From Pseudomonas poae (GTDB lineage Bacteria > Pseudomonadota > Gammaproteobacteria > Pseudomonadales > Pseudomonadaceae), in the NCBI GenBank assembly GCA_004000515.1, contig CP034537.1:2928001-2992000 (forward strand): a DNA stretch of 64,000 bases. Reading direction: 5' to 3'. Positions 57,367 to 64,000 of this stretch are shown piece after piece (within the stretch, counting starts at the first letter, position 1; every line of letters begins with the position of its first letter). Position numbers and translations under genes: made by a program. The notes under the pieces were generated by a model. The model saw only the letters and a program-made list of their open reading frames with translations, was not told the DNA's origin and searched no databases.

Positions 57367-58719
57367 ATGTTTGGCATGTCCCACGAGTCTTACCTGCTGC
57401 TAGATGCAGTGGTCACTATCATCGGGTTGATCGTTCTGATCACCAAGTTCAAGGTGCACCCGTTCATTGCGCTGATCATCGCGGCCGGCTTCCTCGGCCT
57501 GACCTCGGGCATGCCCGTGGACAAGATCATCAAGGCGTTCCAGGACGGTTTCGGCGGGGTGCTCGGCTTTGTCGGCATCATCCTCGCGCTGGGTACGATG
57601 CTCGGCAAGATGATGGCCGAATCCGGCGGCGCCGATCAGATCGCCCAGACCCTGATCCGCGCCTTCGGCAAGGAAAAGGTCCAGTGGGCCATGATGTTCG
57701 CCGCATTCCTGGTGGGCATTCCGCTGTTCTTCGAGATCGGTTTTGTGTTGCTGATCCCGCTGGTGTTTATCGTTGCGCGCCGTACCGGCGTGTCGCTGAT
57801 CAAGATCGGCATCCCGTTGCTCGCCGGCCTGTCGGCGGTGCACGGCCTGGTGCCACCGCACCCGGGCCCGCTGCTGGCCATCGGCGTGTTTGGCGCGGAC
57901 ATCGGCAAGACCATCCTCTACGGCCTGATCGTCGCTCTGCCGACCGCCATCATCGCCGGGCCGATCTTCGGTACCTTTATCGCCAAGTACATCCCGGGCA
58001 ACCCGTCCCAGGAACTGGTGGACCAACTGGCTCGCGAGTCGGAACACAAAAGCCTGCCGAGTTTCAGCATCACCCTGATCACCGTGCTGCTGCCGGTATT
58101 CCTGATGCTGCTCAAAACCTTCGCTGACATCGGCTTGCCGGACGGCCACATCGTGCGCAACTGGATGGACATGATCGGTCACCCGATCTCCGCCCTGTTG
58201 CTGGCGCTGCTGCTGTCGTTGTACACCTTTGGCCATCGCCAAGGCATTCACTCCAAGCAGATCCTCAAGCTGCTCGACGCCAGCCTTGCGCCGACCGCCG
58301 CTATCATCCTGATCATCGGTGCCGGTGGTGGCTTCAAGCAGATGCTGGTGACCAGCGGTGTGGGCGACGTGATCGGCCATATGGCAGTGAACGCGCAGAT
58401 CAACCCGATTCTACTGGCATGGCTGGTGGCGGCGGTGATTCGTGTGGCAACGGGTTCGGCGACCGTGGCAACCATTACCGGCGCGGGCATTGTGGTGCCG
58501 GTGGTGGGGATGATTCCGGGCGTCAACCGTGAGCTGCTGGTGTTGGCGACGGGGGCGGGGTCGTTGATCTTGTCTCACGTCAACGATGCGGGGTTCTGGC
58601 TGGTGAAGCAATACTTCAATATGACCGTGGCTGAGACGTTCAAGACGTGGACGGCGATGGAGACGATTCTGTCGGTGGTGGCGCTGATCTTTATCATGCT
58701 GTTGTCGCTGGTGGTGTAA
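57367..58719 (+). CDS. gntP: Gluconate:H+ symporter GntP/GntT family
   Basis: A 450-residue inner-membrane protein with about 12-14 hydrophobic segments and the GntP-family motifs GFGGVLGFVGIILALGTMLG (about 58-77) and VHGLVPPHPGPL (about 157-168). It imports gluconate, which GntK phosphorylates into the Entner-Doudoroff route (eda is in this window). GTP-free proton symport. It has its own GntR box and a strong ribosome site. Confidence 0.93.
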   Translation: MFGMSHESYLLLDAVVTIIGLIVLITKFKVHPFIALIIAAGFLGLTSGMPVDKIIKAFQDGFGGVLGFVGIILALGTMLGKMMAESGGADQIAQTLIRAFGKEKVQWAMMFAAFLVGIPLFFEIGFVLLIPLVFIVARRTGVSLIKIGIPLLAGLSAVHGLVPPHPGPLLAIGVFGADIGKTILYGLIVALPTAIIAGPIFGTFIAKYIPGNPSQELVDQLARESEHKSLPSFSITLITVLLPVFLMLLKTFADIGLPDGHIVRNWMDMIGHPISALLLALLLSLYTFGHRQGIHSKQILKLLDASLAPTAAIILIIGAGGGFKQMLVTSGVGDVIGHMAVNAQINPILLAWLVAAVIRVATGSATVATITGAGIVVPVVGMIPGVNRELLVLATGAGSLILSHVNDAGFWLVKQYFNMTVAETFKTWTAMETILSVVALIFIMLLSLVV

Positions 58720-58755
58720 CCCACACCGCAAAAACCATGTGGGAACCCAATCAAA

Positions 58756-58828
58756 ATGTGGGAGCTGGCTTGCCTGCGATGGCGGTGGTGAATTCACCGC
58801 CGCTATCGCAGGCAAGCCGGCTCCCACC
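58756..58828. repeat. REPIN, GGCTTGCCTGCGATGGC family
   Basis: ATGTGGGAGCTGGCTTGCC...GGCAAGCCGGCTCCCACC with GCGATGGCGG / CCGCTATCGC inside. It lies between convergent gntP and alaC. Confidence 0.85.
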
Positions 58829-58855
58829 TTAACGGTTTCTACAGAGCGATCGGGG

Positions 58856-60066
58856 TCAGGCTCTAGGGCCTAGCCCATCCGCCCGAAACATCCCCCGAAT
58901 CCCCCGCACCGCCTGCCGAATCCGGTCCTGGTTCTCGATCAGCGCAAAGCGCACATGATCATCGCCATACTCACCAAACCCGATGCCCGGTGATACACAC
59001 ACCTTGGCCTCCAGCAGCAGCTTCTTGGCAAATTCCAGCGAACCCATGGCAGCGTACTGCTCGGGAATCTTGGCCCAGACGTACATCGACGCCTTGGGGT
59101 TTTCCACCATCCAACCCAGCTCATGCAGGCCCTTGACCAGCACGTTGCGACGCTGGCGATACTGCTCGGCAATGTCTTTCACGCACTGTTGGTCGCCTTC
59201 CAATGCAGCAATGGCGGCCACTTGCAGCGGTGTGAACGTGCCGTAGTCGTGGTAGCTCTTGATACGCGCCAGGGCGTTGACCAGTTCCGGGTTGCCCACC
59301 ATGAAACCGATGCGCCAGCCCGCCATGTTGTAGCTCTTGGACAGGGTGAAAAACTCCACCGCAATGTCCTTGGCGCCTGGTACCTGCATGATCGACGGGG
59401 CTTTCCAGCCGTCGTAGACGATGTCGGCGTAGGCAAGGTCGTGCACCACCAGGACGTCGTACTGCTTGGCCAGGGCGATCACCCGTTCGAAGAAGTCCAA
59501 CTCCACGCACTGCGCGGTAGGGTTGGACGGAAAACCGAGGATCATCATCTTCGGCTTGGGGATCGAACCGCGAATCGCCCGTTCCAACTCGGCGAAGAAG
59601 TCCACGCCAGGAATGAGCGGCACCGAACGCACCTGGGCGCCGGCAATCACGGCACCGTAGATGTGAATCGGGTAGCTCGGGTTTGGCACCAGCACCGTGT
59701 CGCCCTGGTCCAGGGTGGCCAGCATCAAGTGCGCCAGGCCTTCCTTGGAACCGATGGTCACAATGGCTTCCGACTCGGGGTCGATGTCCACTTCATAGCG
59801 GTCTTTGTACCAGCGCGAAATCGCCCGACGCAGACGCGGAATGCCTTTGGAGGTGGAGTAGCCGTGGGTGTCTTCACGCTGGGCGACGGTGACCATCTTC
59901 TCCACGATGTGGGGAGGTGTGGCGCCGTCAGGGTTACCCATGCTCAAGTCGATGATGTCTTCGCCGCGCCGACGCGCAGCCATCTTCAGCTCGGCAGTGA
60001 TATTGAAAACGTAAGGGGGGAGTCGATCTATGCGCGCAAAGCGGCGCGGCGAACCTGGTCTGCCAT
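58856..60066 (-). CDS. alaC: Alanine transaminase AlaC (class I/II aminotransferase), N-terminal frameshift
   Basis: A 403-residue PLP enzyme making alanine from pyruvate and glutamate. [20 protein letters not shown] (about 39-58), the PLP Lys in [15 protein letters not shown] (about 240-254) and [15 protein letters not shown] are hallmarks. The start MADQ at 60066 is one base out of frame with [17 protein letters not shown]; restoring a G in CAGGTTCG (about 60053-60058) joins them. As read, no good start codon leads the frame. It has its own promoter in the 196-base divergent gap. Confidence 0.9.
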
Positions 60067-60262
60067 TTGTTGCCTCGAAGTACGTAAGCGCCCGGAACCG
60101 TCCGAGCGACGTCGGCCACTGCGGTGGCCTGCGGGGCAGACAATACGGTCGATGATGGCCAGTTGTCCAGATGCGTAGGAAAAATTTCTGCATGGAGTGC
60201 GGCGCGGATATGCCCCTATACTCGATGCGGGTTTGTTCCCTCATAAGAAGGAGACTGTTCGT

Positions 60263-60745
60263 ATGGATCAGCAGACAAAACAACCGCTGGAGCCACGCAT
60301 GGAAGCGGGTAAAGCCTTGGTGATCGCCGGGGTGCAAGGGCGTTATTCAAAAGCCACCGTGGGGGATATCCCCAAGCTGTGGGAGTTGTTCGACACCTGC
60401 ATCAAGGACATCAAGAAGCGCGTGGGCGGGGTGACTTACGGCGTGTGCCATAACCCCAGCCACGGCGAATTCGATTACATGGCCGGGGTGGAAGTACCGA
60501 GTAAAAGCGACGTGCCGGGCAACTTTGAATGTATCGAAATACCGCCGCTCAACTATGCCGTGTTCCCGCATTACGGGCCGGTGCAGGCGCTTGAACAAAC
60601 GTACGAACGCATCATGTTCGAGTGGTTGCCGCACTCGGGTTACAAGGTGATGGGAGCGGACTTCGAGCGTTACAGCGCCGATTTTGATGTGCGCAAGGGC
60701 ACCGGGACGGTGGAAATCTGGCTACCGGTGGGCGAAAGAGGCTGA
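60263..60745 (+). CDS. GyrI-like effector-binding domain protein
   Basis: A 160-residue protein with the AraC effector-binding (GyrI/SOUL-like) fold: [38 protein letters not shown] (about 68-83) and [22 protein letters not shown] at the C terminus, all in outline. It has no DNA-binding part, so it may bind small hydrophobic drugs or act on regulators. ATG at 60263 has AAGAAGGAG upstream. Divergent from alaC. The role is open. Confidence 0.75.
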   Translation: MDQQTKQPLEPRMEAGKALVIAGVQGRYSKATVGDIPKLWELFDTCIKDIKKRVGGVTYGVCHNPSHGEFDYMAGVEVPSKSDVPGNFECIEIPPLNYAVFPHYGPVQALEQTYERIMFEWLPHSGYKVMGADFERYSADFDVRKGTGTVEIWLPVGERG

Positions 60746-60756
60746 GGCCGCAGCCA

Positions 60757-60806
60757 ATGTCACGTAAACAAGACATGTACTTCTGAATGTCATGTTTACG
60801 TGACAT
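60757..60806. other. 14-bp perfect inverted repeat between convergent genes
   Basis: ATGTCACGTAAACA (60757-60770) and TGTTTACGTGACAT (60793-60806) around 22 bases that themselves hold GACAT/ATGTC. There is no T run, so it is not a usual terminator. The right arm touches the stop codon of the GNAT gene. Confidence 0.65.
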
Positions 60807-61306
60807 CAGCGTTGTGGATTTAACACCCACCTCAACCGTCGTTCATGCCCAATCCGCCCCCTGTAGGCCTCCCCGCTGTCCACCCAGCCAGTCTTCAGAT
60901 ACAACCCCATCGCCGCCACATTGTCCGCGTCTACCGACAACTCCAACCCCTTGATCTGCGGCCACGCCAGCAACGCCGCCTCCGGCAGCGCCTGCAGGCA
61001 CGCCTTGCCAAACCCCCGGCCCTGCTGGTTGCGGTCCACTTGCAGCGCATGCAGCGTGGCGCTGTTTTCATCGGCCCAATGCGGCAGGCAAGGAGGGCGT
61101 TTCAGCAACAGGAAAGCCACGGGCAGATCGCCTGCGAGCAAGACGAAGCCCTTGACGCTGGCAGGGTTGGGGTTGACCAGCAGGCTGTTCAGCGCGCAGT
61201 AGATATCGCCGGAATACGCCAGTTGCTCGGGATGCACTTGCAGGGTGTCGAGCTGCTGTTTTTGCGCGTTGCTCAGCGTCTCATAGGGGACGAGGCGGGT
61301 TTCCAT
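60806..61306 (-). CDS. GNAT-family N-acetyltransferase
   Basis: A 166-residue acetyltransferase with LQVDRNQQGRGFGKACLQAL (about 88-107) as the acetyl-CoA loop and the VDADNVAAMGLYLKTGW strand near the C terminus. ATG at 61306 (METRLVPYETLSNAQ) is preferred over the longer frame to 61429, which overlaps the next promoter. Substrate unknown. Confidence 0.8.
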   Translation of the reverse strand: METRLVPYETLSNAQKQQLDTLQVHPEQLAYSGDIYCALNSLLVNPNPASVKGFVLLAGDLPVAFLLLKRPPCLPHWADENSATLHALQVDRNQQGRGFGKACLQALPEAALLAWPQIKGLELSVDADNVAAMGLYLKTGWVDSGEAYRGRIGHERRLRWVLNPQR

Positions 61307-61448
61307 CGGGGTGGCGTCCCAAAGACTACACAGAGGCGGCGATTCTAGCGGTTTTGGCGTTGCTCCGGTCGACCACGAACTATAGTGAATACCGTTCGCC
61401 CACTGAATCCCTGACCACAACAACCCCAAGACTCAGGAGGTTTACCCC

Positions 61449-61928
61449 ATGACTGCCCAACCAGCCGAATTCGAACTGTCTATCAGCCGTGTGATTGATG
61501 CACCCCGCAGCCGGGTGTTTCGCGCCTGGACCGAGCCCGCCTTGCTGCAACAGTGGTGGGGCCCCCACGGCATGACCACCCCGGAGTGCGAAATGAACCT
61601 GTGGGTGGGTGGGCTGTTTCGCACCCTGATGCGTGCGCCGGATGGCAGCGAATACCCGACCCAAGGTGTGTTCCTGGAAATCGTCGCGCCGCGGCGCCTG
61701 GTGTTTACCGATGCGTTCACGCCGGGTTGGATTCCGTCAGGCAAGCCGTTCATGACCGCCGAAGTCACCCTGCAGGAAGTCGAGGGCAACAAGACCCTCT
61801 ACACCGCCCGCGCCATGCATTGGAGTGCCGAAGACAAAAAAGCCCATGAGGCCATGGGCTTTCACGACGGCTGGGGCCAGAGCCTCGACCGTTTGGTGAC
61901 GTTGGTCACCGAAGGGATGGGCGAGTGA
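61449..61928 (+). CDS. SRPBCC (AHSA1-like) family protein
   Basis: A 159-residue START/Bet v1-type protein: FELSISRVIDAPRSRVFRAW at about 8-27, LLQQWWGP, and EGMGFHDGWGQSLDRL-like MGFHDGWGQSLDRLVTLV near the C terminus. Such proteins bind hydrophobic ligands or co-act with ArsR regulators. AGGAGG site eight bases before the ATG at 61449. Its end is one base from the convergent SDR gene. Confidence 0.82.
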   Translation: MTAQPAEFELSISRVIDAPRSRVFRAWTEPALLQQWWGPHGMTTPECEMNLWVGGLFRTLMRAPDGSEYPTQGVFLEIVAPRRLVFTDAFTPGWIPSGKPFMTAEVTLQEVEGNKTLYTARAMHWSAEDKKAHEAMGFHDGWGQSLDRLVTLVTEGMGE

Positions 61929-61929
61929 C

Positions 61930-62655
61930 TTACGGCTGCTGACGCGTAGCCGCCAGCACGATCTCGCGAATGCACACGTGTTGCGGCTGCTGGTAGGCGT
62001 AGGCAATTGCCGAGGCCACGTCATCGGCGCTGAGCACGGTGCCGCCCATGTCCTGTTTCCAGGCCTGGTAACCGGTTTTGATCGCTTCGTCGGTGGTGTG
62101 GCTGAGCAGCTCGGTTTCCACCGCGCCCGGGGCGATGGTGATCACGCGTACGTTGCTGGGGGACAATTCTTCACGCAGGTTTTCCGAAATCCCATGCACG
62201 GCGAACTTGGTGCCTACATAAGCGACATGATTCGGGAAGGTCTTGCGCCCGGCCACGGAGCTGACGTTGATGATGGTGCCGCCTTTACGCGCAACCATGC
62301 TGCCGGCGACTGCATGAATACCGTTGAGCAGGCCCTTCACGTTTACATCGAGCATCTGCTCCCACTGCGCCGGGTCTTGCTCGCTGACCGCGCCCAGCAA
62401 CATCACGCCGGCATTGTTGATCAGTGCGTCTGCCGGCCCGAATTGCGCTTCGGCTTCCTGCACGGCGGCGACCAAGGCGGCGCGGTCGGTGATGTCTACG
62501 CCACGGTTCAAGGTGTTTGGCAGGCCCAGATCGTTAAGGCGGTCGATGCGTCGCGCCAGCAGCAACAACGGGTGGCCGGCGGCAGACAAACGGCGGGCGG
62601 TGGCTTCGCCGATGCCGGAACTGGCGCCGGTGATGATGATCAGTGGCTTGCTCAT
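61930..62655 (-). CDS. Short-chain dehydrogenase/reductase (SDR)
   Basis: A 241-residue classical SDR: TGASSGIG (about 9-16), NNAG (about 82-85), the Ser of NVSSVAG (about 134-140) and YVGTK (about 150-154). It reduces or oxidises an alcohol with NAD(P). ATG at 62655 (MSKPLIIITGASS); the frame beyond is divergent promoter. A LysR gene starts 112 bases away on the other strand, so the SDR is probably its target. Confidence 0.88.
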   Translation of the reverse strand: MSKPLIIITGASSGIGEATARRLSAAGHPLLLLARRIDRLNDLGLPNTLNRGVDITDRAALVAAVQEAEAQFGPADALINNAGVMLLGAVSEQDPAQWEQMLDVNVKGLLNGIHAVAGSMVARKGGTIINVSSVAGRKTFPNHVAYVGTKFAVHGISENLREELSPSNVRVITIAPGAVETELLSHTTDEAIKTGYQAWKQDMGGTVLSADDVASAIAYAYQQPQHVCIREIVLAATRQQP

Positions 62656-62767
62656 GAATCTACTCCTGAAATAAGAAAAACCGATAACTGAAAGCGTGGG
62701 CGCAGTATATTTAGCGTCGACGAGGCTGAAAAATGCCTTATTCCTCTGTCTGCTATCGGATAAAGCT

Positions 62768-63610
62768 ATGGATGTTCGCCACCTCAAGGCATTTCTCGCG
62801 GTGTTCGAAGAACGCAATATCACCGCAGCGGCCCAGCGTTTGTTTATCAGCCAGCCGACCTTGTCGGTGACCATCAAGCAGCTGGAAGACGAGCTGGGCG
62901 TGGCGCTGTTCGTGCGTCAGCCCCGGGGTGTGGAAGTGAGCGGCGAAGCGCGGGTGCTGTATCCCCAGGCACGGCGCATGGTGGCCGAAGCCGATGCGTT
63001 GAGCCGCCTGTTTCGCGGGCGCGAAAATCGGGTTGCCTTGGAGCTGGGTGTGGAAGGCGATATTGCCGACAGCCAGATCGAAACCTTCCTGCGCATGGCA
63101 CACCAGGGCTTGCCCGGGTTGCTGCTGACGCTGCAGGAAGGCTGCGAAGGCGAAGGTCGCCTGGCGGTGGAGGAAATGTGCTGCGAGGACGAGCTATTCC
63201 TGCCGCTTTGGGAAGAGTCCTACGTGATGGCGTTACCGGCCAGCCATCCGATGGCCCAGGCGGGCAACGAGCAAGCCTGGGCGCCGATTGAAGACTGGAT
63301 CACCTGCCCACAACACGATTCCCATCAACGCTTGATGGCGCTCTACGGCCGCTCGCCGCAAGCGGTGGCCGGGCATGCCGGGTCGTTGACCCAGGCGTTG
63401 CATATGGTGGCGGCCGGTGTGGGCGTGGCCATGTTGCCGCAATCGCTGGCGGTGGAGCGCGCCGGGGTGGTGATTCGGGAGTGGCACTTGCCGGCGCCGA
63501 CCCGGCGGGTGGGGTTATGTTTTGCTGCGCAAGCCTTGGAGCTACCGGCGTTGCGTGCCTTGCACGAGTACTTCCAGAACCACCGGCCGCCGCAGCTTTC
63601 AGCGGCCTGA
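62768..63610 (+). CDS. LysR-family regulator
   Basis: A 280-residue LysR: HTH at about 1-60 (NITAAAQRLFISQPTLSVTI) and substrate-binding domain. It may regulate the divergent SDR. ATG at 62768 (MDVRHLKAFLAVFEERN). Effector unknown. Confidence 0.87.
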   Translation: MDVRHLKAFLAVFEERNITAAAQRLFISQPTLSVTIKQLEDELGVALFVRQPRGVEVSGEARVLYPQARRMVAEADALSRLFRGRENRVALELGVEGDIADSQIETFLRMAHQGLPGLLLTLQEGCEGEGRLAVEEMCCEDELFLPLWEESYVMALPASHPMAQAGNEQAWAPIEDWITCPQHDSHQRLMALYGRSPQAVAGHAGSLTQALHMVAAGVGVAMLPQSLAVERAGVVIREWHLPAPTRRVGLCFAAQALELPALRALHEYFQNHRPPQLSAA

Positions 63611-63666
63611 CCCCAACCCGACCAACACCACCAGCTCCCACAGGGACTTTCACTGTCTGGAAGACA

Positions 63667-64000
63667 TCATTCGAGCATCTTGCCCAGCAACCAACTCCCC
63701 GCCGGCCCCGGCGGGTGATGCCGCGACCACAACGCATCCACCGCTACAAAGCGCGGCCAACTGCGCGCCTTGAGCTCCACCAATTGCCCGCGATCAAAGC
63801 GCTCCACCAGCCAGCGCGGTAGCGGCGTCCAGCCAAACCCCAACTGGGCCATTTCCATCAGCATCAGGTAACTGGGCGCCGACCATACACGCCCGCTGGC
63901 GCGGATTTCTGTAGGGTTGATGATGCTGGCCAAGCGCAGTTCACGGTGTTGCTGCAGGGTATTGGCCGAGATGTTTTCCTGCGTGGCCAATGGGTGTCCG
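63667..64000 (-). CDS. LysR-family regulator, C-terminal part, cut by the window
   Basis: The frame runs to the right edge and reads GHPLATQENISANTLQQHRE into ...LGFGWTPLPRWLVERFDRGQLVELKARSWP, the end of a LysR effector-binding domain. The HTH lies outside the window. The gene converges on the LysR above. Confidence 0.75.
   Translation of the reverse strand, partial: GHPLATQENISANTLQQHRELRLASIINPTEIRASGRVWSAPSYLMLMEMAQLGFGWTPLPRWLVERFDRGQLVELKARSWPRFVAVDALWSRHHPPGPAGSWLLGKMLE

Noticed and set aside
1..64000. Widespread pseudogenes
   Set aside because: The breaks are one- or two-base, mostly in homopolymers, and reading-frame sequence on both sides is conserved. Sequencing error explains them better than decay.

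Overview
The window is one continuous stretch of a GC-rich chromosome, most likely from a Pseudomonas of the fluorescens group. The evidence is gene content and local order (sodB-bifA-imelysin; gts glucose transporter-oprB-mutarotase-hexR-zwf-pgl-eda; MaoC-lysophospholipase-fadD2-fadD1; gntR-gntK-gntP) and many short REP-type palindromes typical of that group. I see no rRNA, tRNA, CRISPR array, prophage or insertion sequence. Both ends are cut: rluB runs off the left edge and a LysR gene off the right edge.

Layout. 1-8.9 kb: rluB, an aromatic amino-acid permease with a possible leader peptide, a pentapeptide-repeat protein, arfB, an MFS exporter, small proteins, an AraC regulator and trkH. 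8.9-17.5 kb: an imelysin lipoprotein, the c-di-GMP phosphodiesterase bifA, sodB, an ArgO-type exporter with an ACT-domain gene and an ArgP-type regulator, an epimerase and a coiled-coil membrane protein. 17.6-29.9 kb: a sugar-uptake and Entner-Doudoroff block (AGE-family epimerase, gts ABC transporter, OprB, mutarotase, hexR, zwf, pgl, eda). 30-41.9 kb: an aminotransferase, a sigma-54-linked PA2169-family protein, fatty-acid genes, csbD, yihY, def, a methyltransferase and a GNAT. 42-49.4 kb: a cell-surface-signalling locus (desaturase, PhnD-like binding protein, ECF sigma, FecR, TonB receptor with signalling domain, ProX-like binding protein). 49.4-64 kb: two GSTs, LysR regulators, a BdlA-like protein, a compositionally odd orphan gene, a uronate-dehydrogenase-like gene, the gluconate locus, alaC and small enzymes.

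Regulatory logic visible in the DNA. A conserved block of about 70 bp with a palindromic operator precedes both the AGE gene and gtsA. Three near-identical GntR boxes lie in the gluconate locus. A HexR-type operator lies between hexR and zwf. A-rich AANAANAA motifs of the Hfq/Crc type sit just before the start codons of several sugar genes. A perfectly spaced sigma-54 promoter precedes the PA2169-family gene. An 18-base motif is shared by the upstream regions of the desaturase and the TonB receptor, bracketing the ECF sigma factor; this makes that cluster the best candidate here for a little-described system.

Quality warning. About two dozen otherwise well-conserved genes are interrupted by one- or two-base indels, mostly a lost base in a short homopolymer. 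Both halves keep family-like sequence, and housekeeping genes (rluB, def, arfB, alaC) are hit as well. This looks like uncorrected sequencing error rather than gene decay. Such genes are listed as single full-length features with the shift position stated.
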